This document shows, one piece after another, positions 6,949-12,484 of a stretch of 13,802 nt of DNA. The position numbers and the translations under genes are program-made. The notes below the pieces were generated by a model. It was not told the DNA's origin. It saw nothing but the letters and a program-made list of their open reading frames with translations, and did not search any database. Numbering within the stretch: position 1 is the stretch's first letter; each line of letters begins with the position of its first letter. Source of the DNA: Candidatus Zhuqueibacterota bacterium (GTDB lineage: Bacteria > BS750m-G25); assembly GCA_016783505.1 (NCBI GenBank), contig JADHWK010000057.1:1-13802 (forward strand). The letters run 5' to 3'.

Positions 6949-7788
6949 TGGCTGAACTATTTTTCTTTCTATCCTGGCAAAGAGCGATTGGAAGCGCTGT
7001 TTGTATTCCGGCATAATCTCGATGATGGGGATTCCCTTTGAATAGGCCTCGGCTATTGTTCTTTCGGTTTTTATCTCCATCAGAACGGGAATATTCTCTT
7101 GATTACAGTATTCGATTACCCCTTTATCCCCCACGTCCGAGCGGTTGATAACCACCCCAAAGGGGATTTTAAGGGTTCGGATCATCCCTACGGCGAGCAC
7201 CAGATCATTGAGACCAAATGGGGTTGGTTCGGTCACCAAAAGGGTAAAATCGCTCCCTTTCACTGCCTCGATGACCGGGCAGGAGGTTCCCGGTGGGGCG
7301 TCTATGATTGTCGTTTTTTCCCCGTTGATATGTTTCTTCACCGCCCTGATAAGAGGCGGTGACATGGCCTCGCCAATGCGCAGCCTCCCATGAATGAATT
7401 CCATTTCCCCCGCCAGCCCCTTCTCCACTACGCCCATCTCACGGTCTTTATCTGAAATCGCATCTTCCGGACATACCAGCGAACACCCGCCGCAGCCGTG
7501 ACAGAGTTCAGGAAAGGTCAGGACATTTTTTTTGATAACCACGATGGCACTATATTGGCATATCTGGCCGCATTTGCCGCAGTAAGTGCAGATGGATTTA
7601 TCAACTTCAGGAACCGGGATTCCGATGATTCTCGTTTCCTGAAAATCGGGTTTTAAAAATATGTGGGCGTTGGGTTCCTCAACATCGCAGTCGAGAAACA
7701 GAACATCTTCCTTTAAAGAAAGGGCGAGATTGGTAGCTACGGTGGTCTTGCCCGTCCCGCCCTTTCCACTGGCAACAGAGATTACCAT
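6916..7788 (-). CDS. MinD/ParA-superfamily ATPase with inserted 2[4Fe-4S] ferredoxin domain (copy 2)
   Basis: A 290-aa partner of the ATPase at 5899-6765. Walker A is SGKGGTGKTT (7-16), IDAPPGTSCPV is the switch segment, and LLVTEPTPFG follows. The inserted ferredoxin has Cys67/70/73/77 and Cys96/99/102/106. Adjacent pairs of such ATPases are typical of ORP loci in anaerobes, where they are thought to work with NifX-like proteins on a metal-sulfur cofactor. The ATG is 3 nt after the stop of the 64-aa gene. The last dozen or so residues (VQPLRHQGTTKEY) are encoded by one arm of an inverted repeat, so the native C-terminus may have been replaced. Confidence 0.93.
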   Translation of the reverse strand: MVISVASGKGGTGKTTVATNLALSLKEDVLFLDCDVEEPNAHIFLKPDFQETRIIGIPVPEVDKSICTYCGKCGQICQYSAIVVIKKNVLTFPELCHGCGGCSLVCPEDAISDKDREMGVVEKGLAGEMEFIHGRLRIGEAMSPPLIRAVKKHINGEKTTIIDAPPGTSCPVIEAVKGSDFTLLVTEPTPFGLNDLVLAVGMIRTLKIPFGVVINRSDVGDKGVIEYCNQENIPVLMEIKTERTIAEAYSKGIPIIEIMPEYKQRFQSLFARIERKIVQPLRHQGTTKEY

Positions 7789-7791
7789 ATT

Positions 7792-7986
7792 TCATCCAAA
7801 ATATCGCTTGATCAATCTCTCGGCATAGTTTTTAAGGAAATTATAGAGGATTTCACTTTTACAATCCTCTGCAAATTTACGGCAGACGCTTTCCTTCAGA
7901 TTAATCGCTTGTTCCTTCGATTTGCAGGCCTTAATCTTTTTTTCTATGCCTGCCCAATGTTTCCTAACCTTTTCTTCCGGTCTCAT
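7792..7986 (-). CDS. Small conserved-looking protein, 64 aa, unknown
   Basis: I do not recognise a family. The protein is Lys/Glu-rich and probably helical, with three cysteines (CKSKEQAINLKESVCRKF and AEDCKSE). Its ATG overlaps the stop of the upstream DUF1858 gene as ATGA, and its stop is 3 nt before the MinD ATPase. This tight packing argues for a real, translationally coupled gene. It may be an accessory or adaptor to the ATPase. Confidence 0.7.
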   Translation of the reverse strand: MRPEEKVRKHWAGIEKKIKACKSKEQAINLKESVCRKFAEDCKSEILYNFLKNYAERLIKRYFG

Positions 7987-8189
7987 CTCAGTTGCTTGTT
8001 CAGTTCTTCCACTAACTGCTCGATAGTCTCATCATCCATACCCTTTTGTTGGGCGTTGTCCTCCAGTGTTCCCCATACCGGTGCTCCGCAGGCAATACAT
8101 GTGATGCCCTTTTCCATGAGAAATCGGACCGATTGCGGATACACTTGGATCAGGTCTTCAATGAAGATGTTCTTGTTAATCCTGACCAT
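7983..8189 (-). CDS. DUF1858-domain protein, 68 aa
   Basis: Matches the DUF1858 (PF08984) pattern: an N-terminal helix, then VYPQSVRFLMEKGITCIACG (17-35), with the CxxC pair Cys31/Cys34, then a C-terminal helix. The family is small, soluble and found mostly in anaerobes. A redox or cluster-binding role is suggested by the CxxC but unproven. The ribosome-binding site is weak. It is coupled to the following 64-aa gene through an ATGA overlap. Confidence 0.85.
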   Translation of the reverse strand: MVRINKNIFIEDLIQVYPQSVRFLMEKGITCIACGAPVWGTLEDNAQQKGMDDETIEQLVEELNKQLR

Positions 8190-8205
8190 GAGTCTATCTG
8201 TTAAG

Positions 8206-8231
8206 AAGTGGGGTCAAAAACAACCCCACTT
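8206..8231. terminator. Strong hairpin between DUF5320 and DUF1858 genes
   Basis: AAGTGGGGT and ACCCCACTT form a perfect GC-containing 9-bp stem with an 8-nt loop (CAAAAACA on the plus strand). It lies in the 69-nt gap between the two genes. On the minus strand it is followed by CTTAACAG, a poor U tract, so partial termination or an RNA stability/processing element fits better than a full stop. Confidence 0.55.
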
Positions 8232-8258
8232 TTGCTCACCCTTCACCTTTAGCTGTTC

Positions 8259-8657
8259 CTACTTTTTGGGAGATGTTCCGATCTCCTTGATGCGGTTATT
8301 GATGGCGTCGAGCTGACCTTTCAGGTATTCAGCCTGGCTCCTCAGTTGATCAACCTCTTGTTGAGTAGTCATCTGCGGTGTGAAAGCTGCTCCGCCATAT
8401 CCCACAGGATAGGGAGCCATTCCATAGCCTTGAACAGGGGGAATCCCATAACCGGCATACGGCATCCCGCCAAAGCCAAAATATGGATACCCAGTGAAGC
8501 CCCGAAGGCTCCTGCCGCGACCACGACCGAACCCCAACCCCAGTCGGGGAGATACCGGATTTGCGAATCCGGGCGCAGGATAACCGGCGCAGTATCCAGC
8601 AGCTCTACCCGTCATTGGACCCATTCCCATTGGTCCAGTTCCGTTTCCACCTGGCAT
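8259..8657 (-). CDS. DUF5320-like Gly/Met/Tyr-rich protein with C-terminal coiled coil
   Basis: A 132-aa low-complexity protein. It starts MPGGNGTGPMGMGPMTGR, the DUF5320-type N-terminal signature, then has a Gly-, Arg- and Tyr-rich middle. The last ~40 residues form a predicted coiled coil (EVDQLRSQAEYLKGQLDAIN, then RIKEIG). The same C-terminal module occurs in the proteins at 11212-11874 and 11871-12236. I chose the ATG at 8657 because AAGGAGGT lies about 8 nt upstream; a GTG at 8666 would overlap that site. Such proteins commonly neighbour NifX-like and MinD-like genes in anaerobes; function is unknown. It ends 69 nt before the DUF1858 gene. Confidence 0.8.
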   Translation of the reverse strand: MPGGNGTGPMGMGPMTGRAAGYCAGYPAPGFANPVSPRLGLGFGRGRGRSLRGFTGYPYFGFGGMPYAGYGIPPVQGYGMAPYPVGYGGAAFTPQMTTQQEVDQLRSQAEYLKGQLDAINNRIKEIGTSPKK

Positions 8658-8716
8658 GAAAATCACCTCCTTCCATTAAGCTTTTGTATAATTGGTTCAG
8701 ATATTCTGCAACGTTC

Positions 8717-9133
8717 TTACCATTTTCTCCCCCTTCCCCGGCCCTGTCTTTTTCCCCGGCCCCTTCCCATGCCACCCCTACGGCCCATCCCTATCCGTTC
8801 AAAGGGGCCTGGTACGTGCTGAATGGGTGAGAGGGGAAAACCCCCTGTCCTCGTCAGAGGTGGGGGAAAGGCCGGAGCGCCCATCGGTTCAACAGTTGGC
8901 GAGTATGGGAGCTTCCCCATTTCAATTTCATCTTGGTCTGTTGATTCCGCTGCTATGATGGGCACCTGGTATTGGAGGGCGTTGTTGGGGCAGGTGTTAA
9001 GGCAAGCCCCGCAGTCATTGCATTTGGAGCCATCTATCTCGGCTTTGCCGTCTTCAAGATAGATGGCCCCCCAGGGGCAGGTGTCCACACAGGCCCCACA
9101 GCCGGTGCACGATTGCAGGTCAATCCAAATCAT
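8717..9133 (-). CDS. 2[4Fe-4S] ferredoxin with Gly/Arg-rich C-terminal tail
   Basis: A 138-aa protein. Residues 1 to about 55 are a bacterial ferredoxin with Cys9/12/15/19 and Cys38/41/44/48, both CxxCxxCxxxCP. Residues from about 55 are a Pro-rich linker and a tail ending in GRGKRQGRGRGRKW. Electron transfer is the known role of the domain. The tail is unusual for a ferredoxin and resembles the Gly/Arg stretches of the DUF5320-type neighbours, suggesting interaction with RNA, acidic partners or the same complex. The ATG follows the zinc-ribbon stop by 1 nt (TAA-T-ATG), with GAGGGA upstream. Confidence 0.88.
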   Translation of the reverse strand: MIWIDLQSCTGCGACVDTCPWGAIYLEDGKAEIDGSKCNDCGACLNTCPNNALQYQVPIIAAESTDQDEIEMGKLPYSPTVEPMGAPAFPPPLTRTGGFPLSPIQHVPGPFERIGMGRRGGMGRGRGKRQGRGRGRKW

Positions 9134-9134
9134 A

Positions 9135-9353
9135 TTATTCCCTCACCATCTTGGCCCCGCATTTGGGGCAGCTTTGCTTGTAACAGGGAACCGCCCTTTG
9201 ATGGGGTGCCGTGGCGCCGCAACTGGGGCAGACACAATTCCCTCCCAGCCCTGATCCCTGGCCTCCCATGCGTCCCCTGCCGCCGCCCCGTCCTAAACCA
9301 CGTCCCGTTCCCGGACCGGCACCGGCGGGTCCTGTTCCGTTTCCTCTCGGCAT
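9135..9353 (-). CDS. Gly/Arg-rich small zinc-ribbon protein, DUF5320-type N-terminus
   Basis: A 72-aa protein. It begins MPRGNGTGPAGAGPGTGRG, the same N-terminal signature as the protein at 8259-8657, then a Gly-rich stretch, then a cysteine domain: CVCPSCG (40-46), PCYKQSCPKCGAKM (56-69). Six cysteines (40, 42, 45, 57, 62, 65) could hold a zinc or Fe-S site. The start at 9353 has AAGGAGGT 7-8 nt upstream; an in-frame ATG at 9371 would sit before that site and is rejected. It heads a unit with the ferredoxin and DUF5320 genes. Confidence 0.82.
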   Translation of the reverse strand: MPRGNGTGPAGAGPGTGRGLGRGGGRGRMGGQGSGLGGNCVCPSCGATAPHQRAVPCYKQSCPKCGAKMVRE

Positions 9354-9389
9354 TTTGGTCACCTCCTTCAATTAATAGATAAACATCTA

Positions 9390-9415
9390 GCCCGAAGGTC
9401 TCCTGACCGAAGGGC
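9390..9415 (-). promoter_or_regulatory. Leader hairpin upstream of the zinc-ribbon/ferredoxin unit
   Basis: On the minus strand GCCC(TTC)GGTC-AGGA-GACC(TTC)GGGC can fold into a stem with a 3x3 internal loop, ending 36 nt before the zinc-ribbon start. It lies in the 216-nt gap between the FmdB stop and that start, which has no other gene that I can support. It could be a leader structure or partial terminator. Confidence 0.3.
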
Positions 9416-9569
9416 AATAGATTTATAAAAGTTTGGGGTTTCGGTGAGACACCTTAACCCTAGTGAGATAGGTTACCTCCTTCACTACCTCTCAGAATTT
9501 CTAAAACTAATTGATGACAACTGAATAAGCAATTAGCTATCAGCCCTTTTCTGATTCCTTACTTCGAAA

Positions 9570-9824
9570 TTATTTGCCACAACACCGCTTCGGATTGTCG
9601 CAGGGATTGGTGATCCCACAGCATTCGGCTTGTTCGGGGGTTTTTCTGCGATAATCAGTTTCATAAAACCCCGATCCCTTAAAAATGATTCCGGTTCCCC
9701 CGCTGATTATCCTCCTGACTTCACCTTCACATCTCGGGCAATACTTTAGGGGGTATTCAGTTATCTTTTGAAACCTGTCAAATTGATAACCACAGTTTAA
9801 ACATTGATATTCATAGGTAGGCAT
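9570..9824 (-). CDS. FmdB-family zinc-ribbon protein, 84 aa
   Basis: Starts MPTYEYQCLNCGYQFDRFQ with Cys8/11 and Cys29/32 (CPRC), then the IISGGTGIIFKGSGFYETDY segment typical of longer FmdB-like proteins. The C-terminus adds a Cys-rich tail with Cys68/69/75/81/82 and ends RCCGK, reminiscent of metal-binding tails. The ATG is 1 nt after the MBL-gene stop, with GGAG about 8 nt upstream, so it is co-transcribed with the MBL lipoprotein. Its paralogue lies at 2649-2849. Function is not established; a regulatory or cofactor role is only inferred. Confidence 0.88.
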   Translation of the reverse strand: MPTYEYQCLNCGYQFDRFQKITEYPLKYCPRCEGEVRRIISGGTGIIFKGSGFYETDYRRKTPEQAECCGITNPCDNPKRCCGK

Positions 9825-9825
9825 T

Positions 9826-10662
9826 TTATTCTCCTATTGTGATTGTCCTTCCAACCCCCAATTCCAAGAAATTTTCCCTATATGCTTCCCGGAATAGCTG
9901 TCTGGCTCTATCCCCGGAGCAGTGAGAGGGGCCAGCCTGGAGAACCCCCAGTTTTTTGAAGTCAGCGATAATTCGTCTTATTTCTCCCTCGCTCGTTCCA
10001 CCCAGATGGAAACCGCCCATAACCAACACGGGGTTTCCCCCAACCAATCGCTTTGATTTATTCACTATTTTTACCACTCCCGGATGGGCACAGCCGGTTA
10101 TGATCACGGGTCCTTTTGGGGTTTTTAGTATCAGCGATTGTTCCTTTATCCATACGCCGAGCTCACCGGTGGAATACACATTATCGAAAAGCTCTCCGGA
10201 CTTGTGCACCTCTTCGACCTTGGCACCAAAAGATCTTACTTCATCTTTGAAACTTAGCGGAAAGGATTTCGGCAGGTACACGGTTACCCCTGAGTTTCGC
10301 TTCAGAAAACCGGATAGCCCCCCCACATGGTCACCGTGGATGTGGGACAACACCACCGCATCTATTTCCTTGGGTTTGATTTTAAGTTGCTCCATGTTAT
10401 ATAGCAGGGTAGGACTATCCCCGCCGGTGTCGAACAGTATGTTTTTTCCCCCAAACCTTATTAGACATGAGAATCCCCAGGCAGTCCTTAGTGAACTGTC
10501 ATAGGGATTGTTGTCGTAGATGATAATAATTGTCAAATTTTCCAGAGACATGTTTGCCTTTTTATAATGATCTTTCGGATTCCTTTCTCCACCGGCGCCA
10601 CAGTTGAGGAGGACCACCAATGATAGAGCAACCATAGTCAAAAAGGCTATCTTTTCCATCAT
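9826..10662 (-). CDS. MBL-fold metallohydrolase, predicted lipoprotein
   Basis: A 278-aa metallo-beta-lactamase-fold protein of the COG1237-like type. Core motifs: WGFSCLIRF (62-70), LFDTGGD (76-82), SHIHGDHVGGL (106-116) with the HxHxDH metal site, TGCAHPG with His193, and GGFHLGG with His219. The N-terminus is hydrophobic with a lipobox VVLLNC (Cys21), so it is probably exported and lipid-anchored; most family members are cytoplasmic. ATG at 10662 or the adjacent one at 10659 could both be used. It is preceded by a Fur-box-like dyad and followed by the FmdB gene. The substrate is unknown; pterin-related phosphate-synthase annotations exist for the family but should not be assumed. Confidence 0.85.
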   Translation of the reverse strand: MMEKIAFLTMVALSLVVLLNCGAGGERNPKDHYKKANMSLENLTIIIIYDNNPYDSSLRTAWGFSCLIRFGGKNILFDTGGDSPTLLYNMEQLKIKPKEIDAVVLSHIHGDHVGGLSGFLKRNSGVTVYLPKSFPLSFKDEVRSFGAKVEEVHKSGELFDNVYSTGELGVWIKEQSLILKTPKGPVIITGCAHPGVVKIVNKSKRLVGGNPVLVMGGFHLGGTSEGEIRRIIADFKKLGVLQAGPSHCSGDRARQLFREAYRENFLELGVGRTITIGE

Positions 10663-10680
10663 TTCCGTTTCCCATTCTAT

Positions 10681-10695
10681 TGAAAATTATTTTCA
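10681..10695. promoter_or_regulatory. Fur-box-like 7-1-7 palindrome
   Basis: TGAAAATTATTTTCA is a perfect 7-1-7 inverted repeat differing from the classical Fur/PerR-type core (TGATAATNATTATCA) by one symmetrical base pair. It lies between the Fur-family gene and the MBL gene, ending 19 nt before the MBL start. A -35-like TTTACC and a -10-like TTCAAT or TAGAAT flank it on the minus strand, so binding would likely block transcription of mbl-fmdB. Confidence 0.65.
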
Positions 10696-10710
10696 GTAAA
10701 GGGTAAAAAA

Positions 10711-11154
10711 TTAATCTGAGGCGCATTGTTTGCAATATCCAAATAGTGTGAGCTCATGATCGATTATTATGAACCTGTGTTCTTGGGATAATTTTTCTGC
10801 CAGATGGTTTAGCTGGGGAAAGAAATCGGATTCGAAATCTATTAGTTTCCCACATTTCACACAGACGAGATGGTGGTGATGGGTATCCTTATTTCCGTTC
10901 GTGATGTTAAGCTCATAACGATAGGTTCCCTCACCAAAATCAAATTTTTTAATCAGCCTCATTTGGGTAAGGGCGCTAAGGGTACGATAAATGGTCGCCA
11001 GGGATACTCTTGACCTTCTTTTTTGCAGAAATCGGTAAAGGCCCTCAGCGGTAAAATGGGGTTCGACTTTCTGTAATGAATCTGTGATAATCGACCGCTC
11101 GAGGGTTACCCTGTAGCCCTTTATTCCCAGAGCATCCATTAACCGGTTTGCCAT
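10711..11154 (-). CDS. Fur-family metalloregulator
   Basis: A 147-aa Fur/PerR/Zur-type repressor. The N-terminal winged-helix ends in the recognition helix VSLATIYRTLSAL (50-62). The C-terminal dimerisation domain has THHHHLVCVKCG (91-102) with Cys98/Cys101 and CKQC (141-144) with Cys141/Cys144, the structural zinc site. His-rich regulatory metal ligands are present, but Fe, Zn, Ni, Mn or peroxide specificity cannot be decided here. The ATG at 11154 follows GGGGAAG at good spacing; a TTG at 11169 is possible but weaker. It is 57 nt after the NifX-fusion gene and directly upstream of a Fur-box-like site, so it may control the MBL/FmdB genes. Confidence 0.93.
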   Translation of the reverse strand: MANRLMDALGIKGYRVTLERSIITDSLQKVEPHFTAEGLYRFLQKRRSRVSLATIYRTLSALTQMRLIKKFDFGEGTYRYELNITNGNKDTHHHHLVCVKCGKLIDFESDFFPQLNHLAEKLSQEHRFIIIDHELTLFGYCKQCASD

Positions 11155-11211
11155 TTTTGTCTTCCCCAAACTGAACTTCAGATTTTTATCTTGGGAATCC
11201 CCGCCATTTTA

Positions 11212-11874
11212 CTATTCCCCTTTTTTCTTTCCCAGCTCGTTTATCCTCTTGCTAATGGCATCCAGTTGCTGCTTCATAAGATCGGCCTGCTGCTTTAATA
11301 GCTGAAGTTCCTGATCCGGGGTTGTTGGACCTGCACCCGGTGCCGCAGGCCCCGTTCCCGGAACGCCGGGCATGGCACCGTAGCCCACCTCAGGCAATCC
11401 ACCCCCGCCCATTCCTCGACCCATCCCTCTGCCCATTCCTCGCCCCATACCCATTCCGAAACCGGGTCCCATAGGCTGTCCCTGGCCGCCTGCCTGGCCA
11501 GGCGTGCCCGCACCCATCCCGAAATGGGCCTGCACATTGGGCTGGGCGGTGGGCTTAAGCTGACCGGATTTGTACCTTTGAATGGCATCCTGCACCGATC
11601 CTACGACGCCGATAATTACCTGAACACCGGCGGCTTGTAAGGTCTGGAAGGCGTTGGGGCCGCAGCTCCCGGTGAGCACCGTCTCGGCACCCTTGTCGGT
11701 AACAAACTGGGCCGACTGGATCCCAGCCCCTCCCATCGCGGCAACATTGGGGTTTTCAACGGCCTCAAATTGCAGCGTGTCGGGATCTACGAAGATGAAA
11801 TATGGACATCTTCCAAATCGGGGGTCAACCTGGGCCGCCAGATCAGTCCCTGCTGAGGTAATGACGATTTTCAT
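11212..11874 (-). CDS. NifX-domain protein fused to a DUF5320-type Gly/Met-rich coiled-coil tail
   Basis: A 220-aa two-part protein. Residues 1 to about 110 are a NifX-type Fe-Mo cofactor biosynthesis domain: MKIVITSAGTDLAAQVDPRFGR, CPYFIFVDP, NPNVAAMGGAGIQSAQ and TGSCGPNAF (Cys71). Residues about 115-185 are Gly/Pro/Met-rich, including four GMGR-type repeats, and residues about 185-220 are a coiled coil (TPDQELQLLKQQADLMKQQL then ISKRINELG). The tail matches the C-terminal module of the proteins at 8259-8657 and 11871-12236. Its ATG overlaps the upstream gene's stop as ATGA. The NifX domain is expected to bind a metal-sulfur cluster; the tail likely mediates assembly with its DUF5320 neighbours. 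Confidence 0.92.
   Translation of the reverse strand: MKIVITSAGTDLAAQVDPRFGRCPYFIFVDPDTLQFEAVENPNVAAMGGAGIQSAQFVTDKGAETVLTGSCGPNAFQTLQAAGVQVIIGVVGSVQDAIQRYKSGQLKPTAQPNVQAHFGMGAGTPGQAGGQGQPMGPGFGMGMGRGMGRGMGRGMGGGGLPEVGYGAMPGVPGTGPAAPGAGPTTPDQELQLLKQQADLMKQQLDAISKRINELGKKKGE
11408..11455. repeat. 12-nt tandem repeats encoding MGRG units
   Basis: Four 12-nt units (CCCATTCCTCGA, CCCATCCCTCTG, CCCATTCCTCGC and a diverged CCCATACCCATT on the plus strand) encode the GMGR repeats of the NifX-fusion protein on the minus strand. The units are similar but not identical, so the tract could vary in copy number between strains. Confidence 0.7.
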
Positions 11875-12236
11875 TTTTTCTCTCCTTCTAATTCCTTCAT
11901 TCGATCCTTAATACCCTCCAGTTGGTCTTCTAAGATCTCAGCCTGTCCTTTCAGCATTTCCAGTTCCTGTTCCGGTGTGCTCTGGGCGGCTCCCCAGGGA
12001 TCGTAAGGGGTGGGAAATCCAGGCATAGGAAAGCCCGGAGACTGGAACGCATAGGGGACCTGCCCGCTCTGCCAGAGGGCATCCATCTGCGGAGTGGGCC
12101 AATAGCCGTACATCAAATATTGTGCAGCGGGGCCAAGCCCTGTGGGACTCCTGCCGATCCAACCCGGGCTGAACCCGAACCGCATCCATCCAGGCAGCCC
12201 AGTCATTCTGTACCACCACCGATGTCTGTTACCCAT
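11871..12236 (-). CDS. DUF5320-like protein with Trp/Pro/Gly-rich N-terminus and coiled-coil C-terminus
   Basis: A 121-aa protein. The N-terminus (WWYRMTGLPGWMRFGFSPGW, then SPTGLGPAAQYL) is a recurrent pattern in small anaerobe proteins next to NifX-like genes. The C-terminal ~35 residues (STPEQELEMLKGQAEILEDQ, then LEGIKDRMKELEG) are the coiled-coil module shared with two neighbours. A strong AGGAGGT site precedes the ATG. It is the first gene downstream of the sigma-54-type promoter and is coupled to the NifX-fusion gene by an ATGA overlap. Function is unknown. Confidence 0.8.
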   Translation of the reverse strand: MGNRHRWWYRMTGLPGWMRFGFSPGWIGRSPTGLGPAAQYLMYGYWPTPQMDALWQSGQVPYAFQSPGFPMPGFPTPYDPWGAAQSTPEQELEMLKGQAEILEDQLEGIKDRMKELEGEKK

Positions 12237-12294
12237 TTCTATACCTCCTTTTTACTAAATATCCTTTCGATTTTAAAGTCTCCTTAGTAAATAG

Positions 12295-12310
12295 GCAATC
12301 TTTATGCCAA
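12295..12310 (-). promoter_or_regulatory. Sigma-54 (-24/-12) promoter candidate
   Basis: The minus strand reads TTGGCATAAAGATTGC. This fits the consensus TTGGCAC-N5-TTGC with the exact spacing (GG at 12308-12307, GC at 12296-12295, 10 nt between). Only one consensus position (T for C after TTGGCA) differs. The predicted start point is near 12284, leaving a leader of about 48 nt before the DUF5320 gene at 12236. ORP operons in Desulfovibrio are sigma-54 controlled, which matches this location. Confidence 0.75.
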
Positions 12311-12386
12311 CTTATCCTTATCATCCCAATTGCCAAATATCAAAGCTAATACATCTAATCTGGTTCAAAAAGGGATTCATTGGGTG

Positions 12387-12420
12387 TTTCACATTTGAAA
12401 TGTTTATTTCAACATTGAAA
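12387..12420. promoter_or_regulatory. Tandem TTTCA-N4-TGAAA dyads, candidate enhancer (UAS)
   Basis: TTTCA-CATT-TGAAA (12387-12400) and TTTCA-ACAT-TGAAA (12407-12420) are two near-identical dyads whose centres are 20 bp apart, close to two helical turns. They lie about 100-135 bp upstream of the predicted sigma-54 start point, a usual distance for binding sites of NtrC-type activators. The whole block is itself a 36-bp imperfect palindrome with GTTTCA/TGAAAC ends. Between the TonB receptor stop and the DUF5320 gene (248 nt) I see no gene. Confidence 0.6.
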
Positions 12421-12484
12421 CATACAGGGGAAAGGATGATCATTTCACTGTACAGTCCGGGCATCGGAATTCTATACTTTCTCC

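Noticed and set aside
9372-9569. Possible small gene in the gap between the FmdB and zinc-ribbon genes
   Set aside because: An AAGGAGGT-like site is present but no ATG/GTG frame of useful length follows; only a weak hairpin is supported.
11295-11588. Alternative minus-strand frame inside the NifX-fusion gene
   Set aside because: It comes from the GC-rich repetitive coding stretch; the other frame has the NifX domain and the shared coiled coil.
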